Assembly: GCA_016787725.1 (NCBI GenBank)
Contig: JAEUTZ010000021.1
Span: 62,001-126,000 of the forward strand
DNA: 64,000 nt
Direction: 5' to 3'
Origin: Cyclobacteriaceae bacterium
Lineage (GTDB): Bacteria > Bacteroidota > Bacteroidia > Cytophagales > Cyclobacteriaceae
Positions 16,248 to 25,403 of the stretch are shown here, piece by piece. The notes beneath the pieces are model-generated. The model searched no databases. It saw only the letters and a program-made list of their open reading frames with translations, and had not been told where the DNA came from. A program made the position numbers and the translations under genes. Position 1 is the stretch's first letter; each line of letters begins with the position of its first letter.

Positions 16248-17211
16248 TCAATGAAGTAACGGCATTGAGGGGAAGTATTTGAGTGCTTCCGGGTAATTGG
16301 GCCAACACATCACAAACCAAAAGCAACACCGCACCGCCCAGGACCACAGCCGGAATCAGAACTTTGTGATTGGTTACCGGAAGGATCAGTCTTACCAAAT
16401 GCGGTACTGCCAAACCCACAAAGGCGATGGGTCCGCAAAACGCAGTGACGGCACCCGTCATCAACCCGGTTGCAACCACTATCCAGAACCGCGCCTGTTT
16501 TATGTTTACCCGTAATCCCGCTGCATAGTTTTCCCCCAATAGCAAACTGTTTAACGGTTTGATCAGGGTGTAACTCATCGCCACCCCTACCAAAACCAGA
16601 ATTGATAACACCACTAGTTCTGGCCACTCGGTACCACCCACACTGCCCATCATCCAAATTACAAAAGCCTGCAAGTCGCTTGCCTGGCTGGTGAATTGCA
16701 GTACATTAACCAGTGCCGAGGAAGCGGCACTCACCATTAACCCGACAATCAACAGCGCGGTATTGTCTTTCACGTAACGCGCTATGAAAATGATCAGGAT
16801 AAAAACCAGAATGCCGCCTACGCTGGCCGCGATAGCAACACTCCATGGACTTTGAAACAAGGCATTATTTAAACCCGGGGTAAGGGTGCCGATCATCAAC
16901 AACAAGGCCACCAGTAAACTCGACCCTGATGTAAGTCCCAGCACGTCCGGACCGGCCAACGGATTTCTAAACAGGGTTTGCATTAATAGCCCACCGGTGG
17001 CCAACGCTCCGCCCGCCAACACGCAGGTCAAGGCTTTGGGAATCCTAAACTGCCACAGGATATCCGCAGCAACGCCAGTATCTGCTACAAAGCTCTGGAG
17101 CAATTTGCCCAACGGAATAGTGACACTGCCCATGGATATGTTTAGAAGAAATGTGATGGCCAACAACCCGAACATGCTTATCAGGGCCCTTGCGGTATTC
17201 GGTCGTTTCAT
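16192..17211 (-). CDS. FecCD/BtuC-family ABC transporter permease
   Basis: A 339-residue inner-membrane permease for iron chelates, haem or cobalamin. About ten hydrophobic helices are visible, with family motifs VLAGGALATGGLLMQTLFRNPLAG (given as positions about 65-88), GPDVLGLTSG and the cytoplasmic loop GPIAFVGLAVPHLVRL that contacts the ATPase. I chose the ATG at 17211 (MKRPNTARALI); an in-frame ATG at 17283 would add 24 charged residues not typical of the family. The 3' end overlaps the ATPase gene by 56 bases, indicating coupled translation. Substrate cannot be fixed without a binding protein. Confidence 0.88.
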   Translation of the reverse strand: MKRPNTARALISMFGLLAITFLLNISMGSVTIPLGKLLQSFVADTGVAADILWQFRIPKALTCVLAGGALATGGLLMQTLFRNPLAGPDVLGLTSGSSLLVALLLMIGTLTPGLNNALFQSPWSVAIAASVGGILVFILIIFIARYVKDNTALLIVGLMVSAASSALVNVLQFTSQASDLQAFVIWMMGSVGGTEWPELVVLSILVLVGVAMSYTLIKPLNSLLLGENYAAGLRVNIKQARFWIVVATGLMTGAVTAFCGPIAFVGLAVPHLVRLILPVTNHKVLIPAVVLGGAVLLLVCDVLAQLPGSTQILPLNAVTSLIGAPVVIWMVIKAKRISV

Positions 17212-17408
17212 CAAAATCAGGTCAATTGATCGCAAACGTAAGACCTTTTTAAAGTTTGCAGAAATTGGATTTTCACAGCCCAAATCACGCCCTTTTTGAA
17301 GTGATTGGATCCGATGCCAAGCAGACTGAAAATGAAGGAGTTACAAGAGCAAGTACCGTTGGAAATAGCGCTGCTGTTGTGATTTCCTCATTTTTTTGAA
17401 AGGCCCAC

Positions 17409-17438
17409 TTGGTAGCTAAGCTTTAGTTCCTATCTTTG
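17409..17438 (+). promoter_or_regulatory. Main promoter of the ribosomal protein superoperon (P1)
   Basis: TTG at 17409-17411 and TATCTTTG at 17431-17438, separated by exactly 19 bases. This is a full match to the Bacteroidota housekeeping promoter TTG-N19-TAnnTTTG. Transcription should start near 17443-17446, about 57 bases before the rplC ATG. An almost identical promoter lies upstream of rpsH. Confidence 0.8.
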
Positions 17439-17445
17439 CAGTCCT

Positions 17446-17475
17446 TTTTGCGGTACAAAACCCGCAAAACGGGTT
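17446..17475 (+). promoter_or_regulatory. rplC 5' leader with two mutually exclusive hairpins
   Basis: TTTTGCGG (17446-17453) pairs perfectly with CCGCAAAA (17462-17469). The overlapping AACCCG (17459-17464) pairs with CGGGTT (17470-17475). The two stems share the CCG core and cannot form together. The first stem starts at the predicted 5' end of the transcript. No U-run follows the second stem, so it is not a terminator. Possible roles are 5'-end protection of the mRNA or a binding site for a ribosomal protein repressor. The pairing is visible; regulation is inferred. Confidence 0.5.
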
Positions 17476-17501
17476 AAAAACAAGTAAAATAGGTTTCAAC
17501 C

Positions 17502-18134
17502 ATGCCTGGAATTATCGGACGAAAAGTAGGAATGACCAGCGTATTTGGCGCAGATGGCCAGAATATCGCGGTAACGGTCATTGAAGCAGGCCCTTGTGTT
17601 GTCACTCAGGTTAAAAACACTGAGACTGATGGCTACCGGGCTGTGCAGCTTTCTTTCGCAGAGCGAAAGGAAAAGAATACTCCCAAGCCGCTGGTTGGTC
17701 ATTTCAAAAAAGCCAACACCAGCCCTAAAAAATCTACAGTTGAATTCAGAGACTTCCGCAAGGAGTTCGATGGCATTGTAGAGCTTGGAAAAGAGATTAA
17801 AGTACAAGATGTATTTGCCGAAGGTGACTTTGTCGATGCAGTAGGTACTTCCAAGGGAAAAGGCTTTCAGGGAGTAGTGAAGCGCTACGGATTTAGTGGC
17901 GTTGGTGGTCAGACTCACGGTCAGCACAACCGCTTACGGGCGCCTGGTTCCATGGGTAACGCATCGTTTGCGTCCCGGGTAATCAAGGGCAAGCGTTTGC
18001 CGGGCCGCATGGGTACCGACCGCGTAAAGGTTACCAACCTGAAGGTGGTAAAGATCCTCGCTGACAAGAATTTGATTTTGGTTAGCGGTTCTGTTCCGGG
18101 CGCAAAGAATTCAACCATAATCCTGCAGAAGTAA
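17502..18134 (+). CDS. rplC: 50S ribosomal protein L3
   Basis: A 210-residue L3 that starts the superoperon ([17 protein letters not shown] at the N-terminus; the [17 protein letters not shown] loop around residues 137-153 reaches toward the peptidyl transferase centre). In most Bacteroidota rpsJ (S10) precedes rplC directly; here the upstream neighbour is the opposite-strand permease and rplC is first behind promoter P1. Its TAA overlaps the rplD ATG by one base (TAATG). Confidence 0.98.
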   Translation: MPGIIGRKVGMTSVFGADGQNIAVTVIEAGPCVVTQVKNTETDGYRAVQLSFAERKEKNTPKPLVGHFKKANTSPKKSTVEFRDFRKEFDGIVELGKEIKVQDVFAEGDFVDAVGTSKGKGFQGVVKRYGFSGVGGQTHGQHNRLRAPGSMGNASFASRVIKGKRLPGRMGTDRVKVTNLKVVKILADKNLILVSGSVPGAKNSTIILQK

Positions 18135-18766
18135 TGGACATAGCAGTTGTAAAATCCAGCGGTGAAAACACAGGCCGCAAAGTGAACCTTACTACAGAGG
18201 TTTTTGGTATTGAACCGAATGATCATGCTATTTGGTTAGACGTAAAGAGTTTCCTTGCCAATCACCGTCAGGGAACACACAAGTCCAAGCAGCGTAATGA
18301 AATTACCGGTTCTTCCAAGAAGTTGAAGAAGCAGAAAGGTACCGGTGGTGCCCGGGCGGGTAATATTAAGAACCCTCAGTTCAAAGGTGGTGGTCGTGTA
18401 TTCGGTCCTACCCCGCGCGACTACTCGTTCAAGTTAAATAAGAAGGTAAAAGACCTGGCTCGCAAGTCGGCCCTTACCTACAAGGCAAAGGACAATCAGA
18501 TTGCTGTGGTGGAGGATTTCAATTTCGAAGCACCGAAGACCAAGCAGTACATTACCTTGTTGAAGTCGCTCGCTGCGCAGGATAAGAAGACGTTGCTGGT
18601 GTTGCCAGAGGTAAAGAAGAACATTGTGCTTGCCGGAAGAAACCTGCAGAACTCCAAGATCATCACTGCCGATCAGATCAATACCTACGATGTGATGAAT
18701 GCTGATCAACTGATTCTGGTGGAGAGTTCATTATCAAAGATCGACAGCTTATTAAATAAACAGTAA
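18134..18766 (+). CDS. rplD: 50S ribosomal protein L4
   Basis: A 210-residue L4 with the long extended loop ([22 protein letters not shown], about residues 64-85) that lines the peptide exit tunnel. In Escherichia coli L4 represses the S10 operon through its leader; whether the leader hairpins seen here serve that role is unknown. Starts on the last base of the rplC stop codon. Confidence 0.98.
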   Translation: MDIAVVKSSGENTGRKVNLTTEVFGIEPNDHAIWLDVKSFLANHRQGTHKSKQRNEITGSSKKLKKQKGTGGARAGNIKNPQFKGGGRVFGPTPRDYSFKLNKKVKDLARKSALTYKAKDNQIAVVEDFNFEAPKTKQYITLLKSLAAQDKKTLLVLPEVKKNIVLAGRNLQNSKIITADQINTYDVMNADQLILVESSLSKIDSLLNKQ

Positions 18767-18770
18767 TCTC

Positions 18771-19058
18771 ATGAGTATCTTAAAACGACCCCTGGTTACT
18801 GAAAAAGTTTCTGCCCTGAATGAGAAAGGCAAGTACGGCTTCATTGTGGATGCCGCTGCCAACAAGGTGGAAATCAAGAATGCAGTAGAAAAGATGTATG
18901 GTGTAAACGTAGAACGTGTTAACACCATTAATGTGCTGGGCAAATTCAAGAGCCGCTTCACCAAAGCCGGTGTATTGTCAGGACGTAAGCCCAGTTATAA
19001 GAAAGCCATTGTCACACTGGCTTCCGGAGAAGTAATTGATTTTTATAGCAACGTATAA
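18771..19058 (+). CDS. rplW: 50S ribosomal protein L23
   Basis: A 95-residue L23 (ILKRPLVTEKVSALNEKGKY at the start, VNTINVLGKFKSRF in the middle). It sits at the tunnel exit and is the docking site for trigger factor and SRP. Begins 4 bp after rplD and is followed 10 bp later by rplB. Confidence 0.97.
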   Translation: MSILKRPLVTEKVSALNEKGKYGFIVDAAANKVEIKNAVEKMYGVNVERVNTINVLGKFKSRFTKAGVLSGRKPSYKKAIVTLASGEVIDFYSNV

Positions 19059-19068
19059 TTTTTGAGCA

Positions 19069-19893
19069 ATGGCGTTGAAAAAACTTAGACCCGTAACTGC
19101 AGGCACCCGGCACCGGTTGTCACCCGGTTTCGAGGATATTACAGAAAGCAAGCCTGAAAAGTCGCTGGTGACTACCATCAAGAAGACGGGCGGGCGCAAT
19201 AACGTAGGCCGGATGACCATGCGCTACATTGGCGGTGGTCATAAGCAGAAGATTCGGTTGGTGGATTTTAAGCGCGATCGCTTCGGAATCCCGGCTGTTG
19301 TAAAATCCATTGAGTACGATCCTACCCGTACGGCCCGAATCGCTAAGCTATTCTATGCTGACGGACATAAATCCTACATCCTGGCTCCGCAAGGAATTAA
19401 GGTTGGCCAAACGATTCTCTCTGGAGACGACATTGCACCCGAAGTAGGAAATGCATTGCCGTTGTCAAAGATTCCGATTGGTACGATCGTTCACAATGTT
19501 GAGTTAAAGCCGGGTACAGGTGCATCCATTGCACGCAGTGCTGGTGCCTTTGTCCAGTTGGTTGCCCGGGAAGCTGTTTATGCTACGCTAAAGATGCCTT
19601 CTGGCGAGTTGAGAAATGTATTGGTGAACTGCCTGGCTACGGTGGGTGCAGTTTCCAATGCCGAACACATGAACGAGAGTGTAGGCAAGGCCGGCCGGAG
19701 CCGTTGGAGAGGAGTTCGTCCGCGTACCCGTGCGGTAGCGATGAACCCGGTTGATCACCCGATGGGGGGTGGTGAAGGCCGCGCTTCCGGAGGTCATCCA
19801 AGATCCCGCAAGGGCTTGTTGGCGAAGGGTAAGAAAACCCGTCACCCGAAGAAGTATTCTGATGGTTTAATCATTGCAAGAAGGAAGAAATAA
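19069..19893 (+). CDS. rplB: 50S ribosomal protein L2
   Basis: A 274-residue L2 of normal length. The C-terminal segment with [17 protein letters not shown] holds the conserved His needed for peptidyl transferase centre assembly (His in VDHPMGG, about residue 226). Followed by rpsS after 2 bp. Confidence 0.98.
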   Translation: MALKKLRPVTAGTRHRLSPGFEDITESKPEKSLVTTIKKTGGRNNVGRMTMRYIGGGHKQKIRLVDFKRDRFGIPAVVKSIEYDPTRTARIAKLFYADGHKSYILAPQGIKVGQTILSGDDIAPEVGNALPLSKIPIGTIVHNVELKPGTGASIARSAGAFVQLVAREAVYATLKMPSGELRNVLVNCLATVGAVSNAEHMNESVGKAGRSRWRGVRPRTRAVAMNPVDHPMGGGEGRASGGHPRSRKGLLAKGKKTRHPKKYSDGLIIARRKK

Positions 19894-19895
19894 TT

Positions 19896-20174
19896 ATGGG
19901 AAGGTCAGTAAAAAAAGGTCCGTATTTAGATGCCCGCCTCGGCAAGAAGGTTCAGGCGATGGAGCAGTCTGGCAAAAAGTCGGTGATCAAAACCTGGTCG
20001 CGCAGATCAACCATTACTCCGGATTGCATTGGTCACACGTTTGCCGTGCACAACGGTAACAAGTTCATTCCTGTGTATGTAACGGAGAACATGGTGGGTC
20101 ATAAGTTGGGTGAATTTGCACCGACCCGCACGTTCAAAGGGCATTCGGGCAACAACAAGACGGAAGTAAAGTAA
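19896..20174 (+). CDS. rpsS: 30S ribosomal protein S19
   Basis: A 92-residue S19 ([18 protein letters not shown] start, [16 protein letters not shown] near the C-terminus). Head protein of the small subunit, contacting S13 and A-site tRNA. Standard length and position between rplB and rplV. Confidence 0.97.
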   Translation: MGRSVKKGPYLDARLGKKVQAMEQSGKKSVIKTWSRRSTITPDCIGHTFAVHNGNKFIPVYVTENMVGHKLGEFAPTRTFKGHSGNNKTEVK

Positions 20175-20203
20175 TCAGGTTTTAATACGATAGATTCCTG
20201 AAC

Positions 20204-20671
20204 ATGGAAACAGTAAAGAAGACAAAGAGATCGGTAGTAAAGCGGGAGAAAATCAAAGCGGTTAAAGAAGCCGCGAAACAAGGACCTGCTACTGCTTATT
20301 TAAATGATGTTCCGACTTCACCCCGCAAAATGCGGTTGGTGGCCAATCTGATTCGTGGTGAGCGGGTGAGCAAGGCGTTGAACATTTTAAAATATGAGGC
20401 GCAGCATGCTTCTGCTAAGATGGAAAAACTGCTGTTGTCGGCTATCAGCAGCTGGGAGGCCAAGAACAGCGATGTGAAGTTGGAAGAGGCTGATCTCTTT
20501 GTGAAGGAGGTATTCGTAGACGGTGGTCGCATTCTGAAGCGCCTGAGACCGGCACCGCAGGGTCGTGCACATCGCGTTCGGAAGAGATCCAATCACGTAA
20601 CATTAACAGTAGACCGTATGCCAGCCAAGGCTGAGGTGACTAAGTCAGAATCAAAAGAAACGAAAGAATAA
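20204..20671 (+). CDS. rplV: 50S ribosomal protein L22, with basic N-terminal extension
   Basis: A 155-residue L22; the core begins at [20 protein letters not shown] (about residue 29) and ends with the [11 protein letters not shown] hairpin. About 28 extra Lys-rich residues precede the core and a Lys/Glu-rich tail follows, making it longer than the usual 110 or so residues. Its TAA overlaps the rpsC ATG by one base (TAATG at 20671). Confidence 0.97.
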   Translation: METVKKTKRSVVKREKIKAVKEAAKQGPATAYLNDVPTSPRKMRLVANLIRGERVSKALNILKYEAQHASAKMEKLLLSAISSWEAKNSDVKLEEADLFVKEVFVDGGRILKRLRPAPQGRAHRVRKRSNHVTLTVDRMPAKAEVTKSESKETKE

Positions 20672-21450
20672 TGGGACAAAAGATTAACCCGGTAGGTTTC
20701 AGATTAGGCATCGTACGGGGATGGGATTCCAGTTGGTTTGGTGGAAACTCCTTCTCTGATAAATTGGTGGAAGACCAGAAGATCAGAAAGTATGTGGATG
20801 CCCGTATTCAAAAGGGAGGAATCTCCAAAGTAGTGATTGAGCGTACCTTAAAGCGCATCACCTTAACGATTCACACCGCCCGCCCGGGAGTTGTTATCGG
20901 AAAAGGAGGCAATGAGGTTGACAAGATCAAGGAAGAATTGAAGAAACTTACCAACAAAGATGTTCAAATCAACATCTACGAAATCAAGCGTCCGGAGTTG
21001 GATGCAAGGTTGGTGGGTGAATCTATTGCCCAGCAATTGGAAGCCCGGATTTCGTATCGCAGAGCCATGAAGCAAGCCATTGCTTCCACCATGCGCGTAG
21101 GAGCAGAGGGTATCAAAGTGAAGTTATCAGGACGTTTGGCCGGAGCCGATATGGCACGGACAGAACAATATAAAGAAGGCCGCATTCCGTTGCATACACT
21201 TCGTGCCGACATCGATTATGCTATTTCAGAAGCACAAACCGTGTATGGAAAGATTGGCATTAAGGTATGGATCTTCAAAGGCGAAGTGTATGGCAAGCGC
21301 GACCTATCCCCGAATGTGGGCATGGTCAGCAATGCACCGGGAGAGAACAAACCCGGGCAGGCCGGTGGTGGCGACCGCAGAAGAGGCGGTGATCGTGGTG
21401 GCAGAAGCGAGCGCGGTGGTGATCGTGGTGAAAGAAGAGCAAAGAAATAA
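20671..21450 (+). CDS. rpsC: 30S ribosomal protein S3, with Arg/Gly-rich tail
   Basis: A 259-residue S3 with KH domain ([17 protein letters not shown], about residues 72-88) and the C-terminal S3 domain. The last 40 or so residues are an Arg/Gly/Asp repeat ([20 protein letters not shown]), resembling an RGG box. S3 of this phylum often ends in charged low-complexity sequence, but the regular GGDRG periodicity is notable. S3 forms the mRNA entry helicase with S4 and S5. Confidence 0.97.
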   Translation: MGQKINPVGFRLGIVRGWDSSWFGGNSFSDKLVEDQKIRKYVDARIQKGGISKVVIERTLKRITLTIHTARPGVVIGKGGNEVDKIKEELKKLTNKDVQINIYEIKRPELDARLVGESIAQQLEARISYRRAMKQAIASTMRVGAEGIKVKLSGRLAGADMARTEQYKEGRIPLHTLRADIDYAISEAQTVYGKIGIKVWIFKGEVYGKRDLSPNVGMVSNAPGENKPGQAGGGDRRRGGDRGGRSERGGDRGERRAKK

Positions 21451-21477
21451 TTTGAGAACAGTAAATAGTTAGGAATC

Positions 21478-21909
21478 ATGTTACAGCCTAAACGGACGAA
21501 ATTCAGAAAGATGCAGAAGGGAAAGGTAAAAGGCATGGCCACCCGTGGTCATCAGATTGCCTTTGGATCCTTTGCATTAAAGGCTCTTGAGCCCGGTTGG
21601 ATTACAGCCCGTCAATTAGAAGCCGCTCGTGTTGCCGTAACCCGGGCCATGAAGCGTGAAGGACAGGTGTGGATTCGCATCTTCCCCGACAAGCCCATTA
21701 CCCGCAAGCCTGCTGAAGTGCGTATGGGTAAAGGGAAAGGAGCTCCTGAATATTGGGTAGCGGTTATTAAGCCGGGTACCATCCTGTTCGAGGCGGGTGG
21801 AGTAACCATGGCCACAGCAAAAGAAGCGCTGGCATTGGCCGATGGTAAGTTACCCATCAAGACACGCTTTACAGTTAGCAGAGATTACGTAGAACAAGCA
21901 GCAAAATGA
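21478..21909 (+). CDS. rplP: 50S ribosomal protein L16
   Basis: A 143-residue L16 ([19 protein letters not shown] start, [19 protein letters not shown] in the centre). Binds near the A site and central protuberance. The last bases overlap the rpmC start by four (ATGA), indicating coupled translation. Confidence 0.98.
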   Translation: MLQPKRTKFRKMQKGKVKGMATRGHQIAFGSFALKALEPGWITARQLEAARVAVTRAMKREGQVWIRIFPDKPITRKPAEVRMGKGKGAPEYWVAVIKPGTILFEAGGVTMATAKEALALADGKLPIKTRFTVSRDYVEQAAK

Positions 21910-22100
21910 AAAACGCAGAGATCAAAGGATTGACTCTTCCGGAGTTAAATGAAAAGATTGGCAGCGAGCAGGAAGCGTTGCGCAAACTGAAGTTTGCACA
22001 CCAGGTTTCCGCGATTGAAAACCCCATGCGGATTAAAGAAACCCGCAGGTTGATTGCCCGCCTGAAGACCGAATTGAAAGCAAAAGAAACTCAAAAATAA
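21906..22100 (+). CDS. rpmC: 50S ribosomal protein L29
   Basis: A 64-residue two-helix L29 ([19 protein letters not shown] start, then [16 protein letters not shown]). Located at the peptide exit beside L23. Four-base overlap with rplP; rpsQ starts 6 bp downstream. Confidence 0.96.
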   Translation: MKNAEIKGLTLPELNEKIGSEQEALRKLKFAHQVSAIENPMRIKETRRLIARLKTELKAKETQK

Positions 22101-22106
22101 GTTGTC

Positions 22107-22367
22107 ATGGAGACGGCAAGGAATTTAAGAAAAGAAAGAGTCGGGAAAGTGGTGAGCAATAAAATGCAAAAGTCCATCACGATTGCGATTGATCGCAAAG
22201 TGAAGCACCCGATCTACGGAAAGTTCATGAACAAGACGACCAAGTTCATGGCCCATGACGAGAAGAACGAGGCCGGGATCGGTGATACCGTACGGATCAT
22301 GGAAACCCGCCCCTTGAGCAAGAATAAGAGATGGAGATTGGTTGAAATAATCGAAAAAGCGAAGTAA
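22107..22367 (+). CDS. rpsQ: 30S ribosomal protein S17
   Basis: An 86-residue S17 OB-fold protein ([20 protein letters not shown] start; [20 protein letters not shown] is the family signature). Binds 16S helix 11. rplN follows after 2 bp. Confidence 0.97.
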   Translation: METARNLRKERVGKVVSNKMQKSITIAIDRKVKHPIYGKFMNKTTKFMAHDEKNEAGIGDTVRIMETRPLSKNKRWRLVEIIEKAK

Positions 22368-22369
22368 CC

Positions 22370-22738
22370 ATGATACAAACAGAAAGCAGGCTTACCGTAG
22401 CCGATAACAGTGGTGCCAAAGAAGTTCTTTGTGTGCACGTATTGGGTGGAACCAGACGCGCTTCTGCCAGCGTTGGCGACAAAATCGTGGTAACGGTGAA
22501 GTCAGCCATTCCTACCAGTCAGATCAAAAAGGGTACTGTTTCAAAGGCAGTTATTGTACGCACCAAAAAAGAGATCAGAAGAAAGGATGGTTCTTACATT
22601 CGTTTTGAAGACAATGCAGCTGTATTGTTAAATGCCCAGGATGAACCCCGGGGCACGCGTATCTTCGGTCCGGTGGCTCGCGAGTTACGGGAGAAGCAGT
22701 TCATGAAAATTGTGTCATTGGCACCTGAAGTATTATAA
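22370..22738 (+). CDS. rplN: 50S ribosomal protein L14
   Basis: A 122-residue L14 ([19 protein letters not shown] start; [20 protein letters not shown] end), full length and highly conserved. It forms an intersubunit bridge and is the contact of the silencing factor RsfS. rplX follows after 3 bp. Confidence 0.98.
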   Translation: MIQTESRLTVADNSGAKEVLCVHVLGGTRRASASVGDKIVVTVKSAIPTSQIKKGTVSKAVIVRTKKEIRRKDGSYIRFEDNAAVLLNAQDEPRGTRIFGPVARELREKQFMKIVSLAPEVL

Positions 22739-22741
22739 GCT

Positions 22742-23083
22742 ATGGAAAGAAAGTATAACAAGCAGCCGAAGCTTCACATTCGCAAAGGTGACCGGGTGAT
22801 AGTATTGGCTGGCGATGATAAGGATAAAGAAGGCAAAGTACTGGAAGTACTTGCTGACAAGAACCGCGCAATTGTAGAGGGCATTAATATGGTGACGAAA
22901 CACCAGAAGCCTTCTGCCGGCAAACCGGAAGGGGGCATTAAAAAGATGGAAGGAACCATTCACATCAGCAACCTGATGTTGATTGACCCGGCCAGCGGCA
23001 AGCCCACCCGTACGGGTAGAAAGCTTAATGAGAAAGCTAAGCTGCAGAGATATTCAAAGAAAACCGGAGAATTTATTAAGTAA
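22742..23083 (+). CDS. rplX: 50S ribosomal protein L24
   Basis: A 113-residue L24 with the KOW motif near the N-terminus ([21 protein letters not shown], about residues 13-33). An early assembly protein near the exit tunnel. TAATG overlap with rplE at 23083. Confidence 0.97.
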   Translation: MERKYNKQPKLHIRKGDRVIVLAGDDKDKEGKVLEVLADKNRAIVEGINMVTKHQKPSAGKPEGGIKKMEGTIHISNLMLIDPASGKPTRTGRKLNEKAKLQRYSKKTGEFIK

Positions 23084-23634
23084 TGGCAACTCCTAGATTA
23101 AAAGAGAAGTACCTCAAGGAAATTGTTCCTGGCCTGAAACAGAAGTTTCAGTACAAGTCCGTTATGCAGGTACCAAAGATTGAAAAAATTTGCATCAACA
23201 AAGGGATTGGTGCAGCAGTAGCGGACAAAAAGCTAATTGACGTTGGGGTGGAAGAATTATCCACCATCACCGGTCAGAAGGCGGTTGTCACTCGCTCCAA
23301 GAAAGATATTTCCAACTTTAAGTTGCGCGGCAATCAGCCCATTGGTGCCAAGGTTACGCTTCGCGGAGATCGCATGTATGAATTCATGGATCGCCTGATG
23401 AATGTGGCCCTGCCCCGGGTGCGTGATTTTAAAGGGGTAAGCGATAAGGGCTTCGATGGCCGTGGAAATTATACGCTGGGTGTGAAGGAACAAATCATCT
23501 TCCCAGAGATTTCCATTGATAAAGTGAGTAAAATTAATGGCATGGACATCACGTTCGTAACAACAGCTGCTTCTGATGAAGAAAGCTTTGAGTTGTTGAA
23601 GGCGTTGGGGATGCCGTTTGCAAATAAAAATTAA
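23083..23634 (+). CDS. rplE: 50S ribosomal protein L5
   Basis: A 183-residue L5 ([19 protein letters not shown] start; [19 protein letters not shown] loop near residue 125). 5S rRNA-binding protein of the central protuberance that contacts P-site tRNA. Translation likely coupled to rplX through the overlapping TAATG. Confidence 0.98.
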   Translation: MATPRLKEKYLKEIVPGLKQKFQYKSVMQVPKIEKICINKGIGAAVADKKLIDVGVEELSTITGQKAVVTRSKKDISNFKLRGNQPIGAKVTLRGDRMYEFMDRLMNVALPRVRDFKGVSDKGFDGRGNYTLGVKEQIIFPEISIDKVSKINGMDITFVTTAASDEESFELLKALGMPFANKN

Positions 23635-23642
23635 TCGAAACG

Positions 23643-23912
23643 ATGGCAAAACTATCAATCATCGCAAGAGACAAGAAGAAAGAAAGACTGGTAGCGCGTT
23701 ATGCCGCCAAGCGCAAGGCTTTGAAGGAAGCCGGAGATTGGGCAGGTCTTGACAAGCTACCCAGAAGTTCCTCTTCTGTGCGTCTTCGCAGTCGCTGTAA
23801 ACTTACCGGTCGCCCCCGCGGCTACATGAGCAAGTTCGGCCTCTGCAGAAACCAGTTCCGCCAGATGGCCAACGAGGGTAAAATACCCGGGTTGACCAAG
23901 GCAAGCTGGTAA
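23643..23912 (+). CDS. rpsN: 30S ribosomal protein S14, zinc-free type
   Basis: An 89-residue S14 of the long, zinc-independent (C-minus) class. It ends in [21 protein letters not shown] and lacks the CxxC pairs of the short zinc form. Together with the zinc-free L36 downstream this suggests a low zinc demand for the ribosome. It is the last gene of the first transcription block; a 155-bp gap with a second promoter follows. Confidence 0.97.
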   Translation: MAKLSIIARDKKKERLVARYAAKRKALKEAGDWAGLDKLPRSSSSVRLRSRCKLTGRPRGYMSKFGLCRNQFRQMANEGKIPGLTKASW

Positions 23913-23996
23913 GACGCCACTCACTACATATTTGGTTGCTGAGTATCAAGGTCGGGGCACCCTCTAAAACAGGCTAAACCGAAACCAGGTAACAGT

Positions 23997-24026
23997 TTGA
24001 ATAACAGAAATTGTTATATATCTTTG
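23997..24026 (+). promoter_or_regulatory. Internal promoter upstream of rpsH (P2)
   Basis: TTG at 23997-23999 and TATCTTTG at 24019-24026 with a 19-base spacer. Element sequences and spacing are identical to P1 before rplC, and both continue as GCAG. It should give a start near 24030-24034 and raise output of the rpsH-rplQ half of the cluster. Confidence 0.78.
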
Positions 24027-24029
24027 CAG

Positions 24030-24055
24030 CCCGTTCTAAAAAACGGGTTTGTTTT
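24030..24055 (+). promoter_or_regulatory. Hairpin followed by T-run in the rpsH leader
   Basis: CCCGTT (24030-24035) and AACGGG (24042-24047) form a 6-bp stem with a six-base loop, followed by TTTGTTTTT. This has the shape of a small intrinsic terminator lying between P2's start site and rpsH. It could stop read-through from rpsN, attenuate P2, or cap the 5' end of the new mRNA. The structure is visible; which role applies is not. Confidence 0.5.
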
Positions 24056-24067
24056 TAAATAAGAAAA

Positions 24068-24472
24068 ATGAAAACAACTGATCCGATAGCAGATTATTTA
24101 ACCCGGTTGCGCAACGCCATTAAGGCCCGCCATCGCGTGGTAGAAGTTCCTGCTTCCAACATTAAAAAGGAAGTGACCAAGGTATTATTCGACAAGGGAT
24201 ATATCCTGAATTACAAGTTCGAGGAGACTTCGAATAAGCAAGGGAACATCAAGATTGCACTCAAGTACAATCCTGAAACCAAGGAGTCAGCCATTACCAA
24301 ATTGCAACGCATCAGCACGCCTGGTTTACGCCAGTATAAGCCGGCTGACAGTTTGCCGAAGGTATTGAACGGTCTGGGGATCGCTATCCTTTCCACCTCG
24401 AAAGGTGTAATTACCGACAAGGAGGCGAAGGCACTCAATGTGGGTGGAGAAGTATTGTGTTACATCTATTAA
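24068..24472 (+). CDS. rpsH: 30S ribosomal protein S8
   Basis: A 134-residue S8 ([20 protein letters not shown] start; [22 protein letters not shown] motif near residue 97). Central-domain assembly protein; in Escherichia coli the translational repressor of the spc operon. Here it is the first gene after promoter P2, so self-regulation through the hairpin leader deserves consideration. Confidence 0.98.
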   Translation: MKTTDPIADYLTRLRNAIKARHRVVEVPASNIKKEVTKVLFDKGYILNYKFEETSNKQGNIKIALKYNPETKESAITKLQRISTPGLRQYKPADSLPKVLNGLGIAILSTSKGVITDKEAKALNVGGEVLCYIY

Positions 24473-24484
24473 ACGGATTACGTC

Positions 24485-25042
24485 ATGTCACGAATTGGTA
24501 GATTACCCGTTGAACTTCCGAAAGGTGTTACGTGCACCTTCTCTGAGGCAGATCATAAAGTTACAGTGAAGGGCCCGAAGGGTGAGTTGAAGCAGGTTAT
24601 CGATACCGACTTCAAAGTAACGCTTGAAGAAGGAAAAGTCGTTGTCCATCGTCCTACCGAGCAGAAGCGTCACAAGGCCATGCACGGTTTATACCGCGCA
24701 TTGATTGCGAACATGGTGAAGGGTGTAAGTGAAGGCTACAAAGCACAATTGGAGTTGGTGGGTGTAGGTTACAAAGCAACGGCTCAAGGCAATGTGCTTG
24801 ATCTTAGCTTGGGTTATTCACACAGTGTAATTGTTGGAATTCCCTCTGAATTGAAAGTGCAAGCCATCCAGGAAAAAGGACAAAATCCTACCATTATCCT
24901 GGAAGGCATTGATAAGCAATTGTTAGGTCAGGTAGCGGCTAAGATTAAGTCGTTGCGCAGTGTTGAACCTTACAAGGGCAAGGGTATCCGTTTTGTTGGT
25001 GAGTATGTTCGTAGAAAAGCTGGTAAAGCAGCTGCTAAATAA
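24485..25042 (+). CDS. rplF: 50S ribosomal protein L6
   Basis: A 185-residue L6 with its two repeated alpha/beta domains (SRIGRLPVELPKGV start; signature VEPYKGKGIRFVGEYVRRKAG at the C-terminus). Sits at the base of the L7/L12 stalk, near the factor-binding site. 12 bp after rpsH. Confidence 0.98.
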   Translation: MSRIGRLPVELPKGVTCTFSEADHKVTVKGPKGELKQVIDTDFKVTLEEGKVVVHRPTEQKRHKAMHGLYRALIANMVKGVSEGYKAQLELVGVGYKATAQGNVLDLSLGYSHSVIVGIPSELKVQAIQEKGQNPTIILEGIDKQLLGQVAAKIKSLRSVEPYKGKGIRFVGEYVRRKAGKAAAK

Positions 25043-25051
25043 GTAAACATT

Positions 25052-25399
25052 ATGGCAAACATTAAGGACAGAAGACTCCGGATAAAAAAGGGAATCCGCA
25101 AGAAATTGGAGGGAACCTCGGACAGACCTCGTCTTTCCGTATTCCGCAGCAATAAAGTGATCTATGCTCAAATCATTGACGACAGCAAGGGCCATACGTT
25201 AATGGCATCCTCATCTGTTGAGTTGGACAAGAAGGGTGGCGTGAATCTGACCATCTCTAAAAGTGTGGGTAAGAAAGTAGCCGAAAAGGCCCTGGCCAAC
25301 GGCATCAAGGAAATTGTATTTGACCGCAACGGTTATCTCTATCACGGAAATATTAAAGCTTTGGCCGAAGGTGCCAGAGAGGGAGGTTTAAAATTCTAA
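25052..25399 (+). CDS. rplR: 50S ribosomal protein L18
   Basis: A 115-residue L18 ([22 protein letters not shown] start), 5S rRNA-binding, ending in the conserved [18 protein letters not shown]. 9 bp after rplF and 4 bp before rpsE. Confidence 0.97.
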   Translation: MANIKDRRLRIKKGIRKKLEGTSDRPRLSVFRSNKVIYAQIIDDSKGHTLMASSSVELDKKGGVNLTISKSVGKKVAEKALANGIKEIVFDRNGYLYHGNIKALAEGAREGGLKF

Positions 25400-25403
25400 A
25401 AGC

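Noticed and set aside
17313-17381. Possible 22-codon leader peptide upstream of rplC
   Set aside because: It ends before the mapped promoter elements and has no conserved feature; no support beyond being open.
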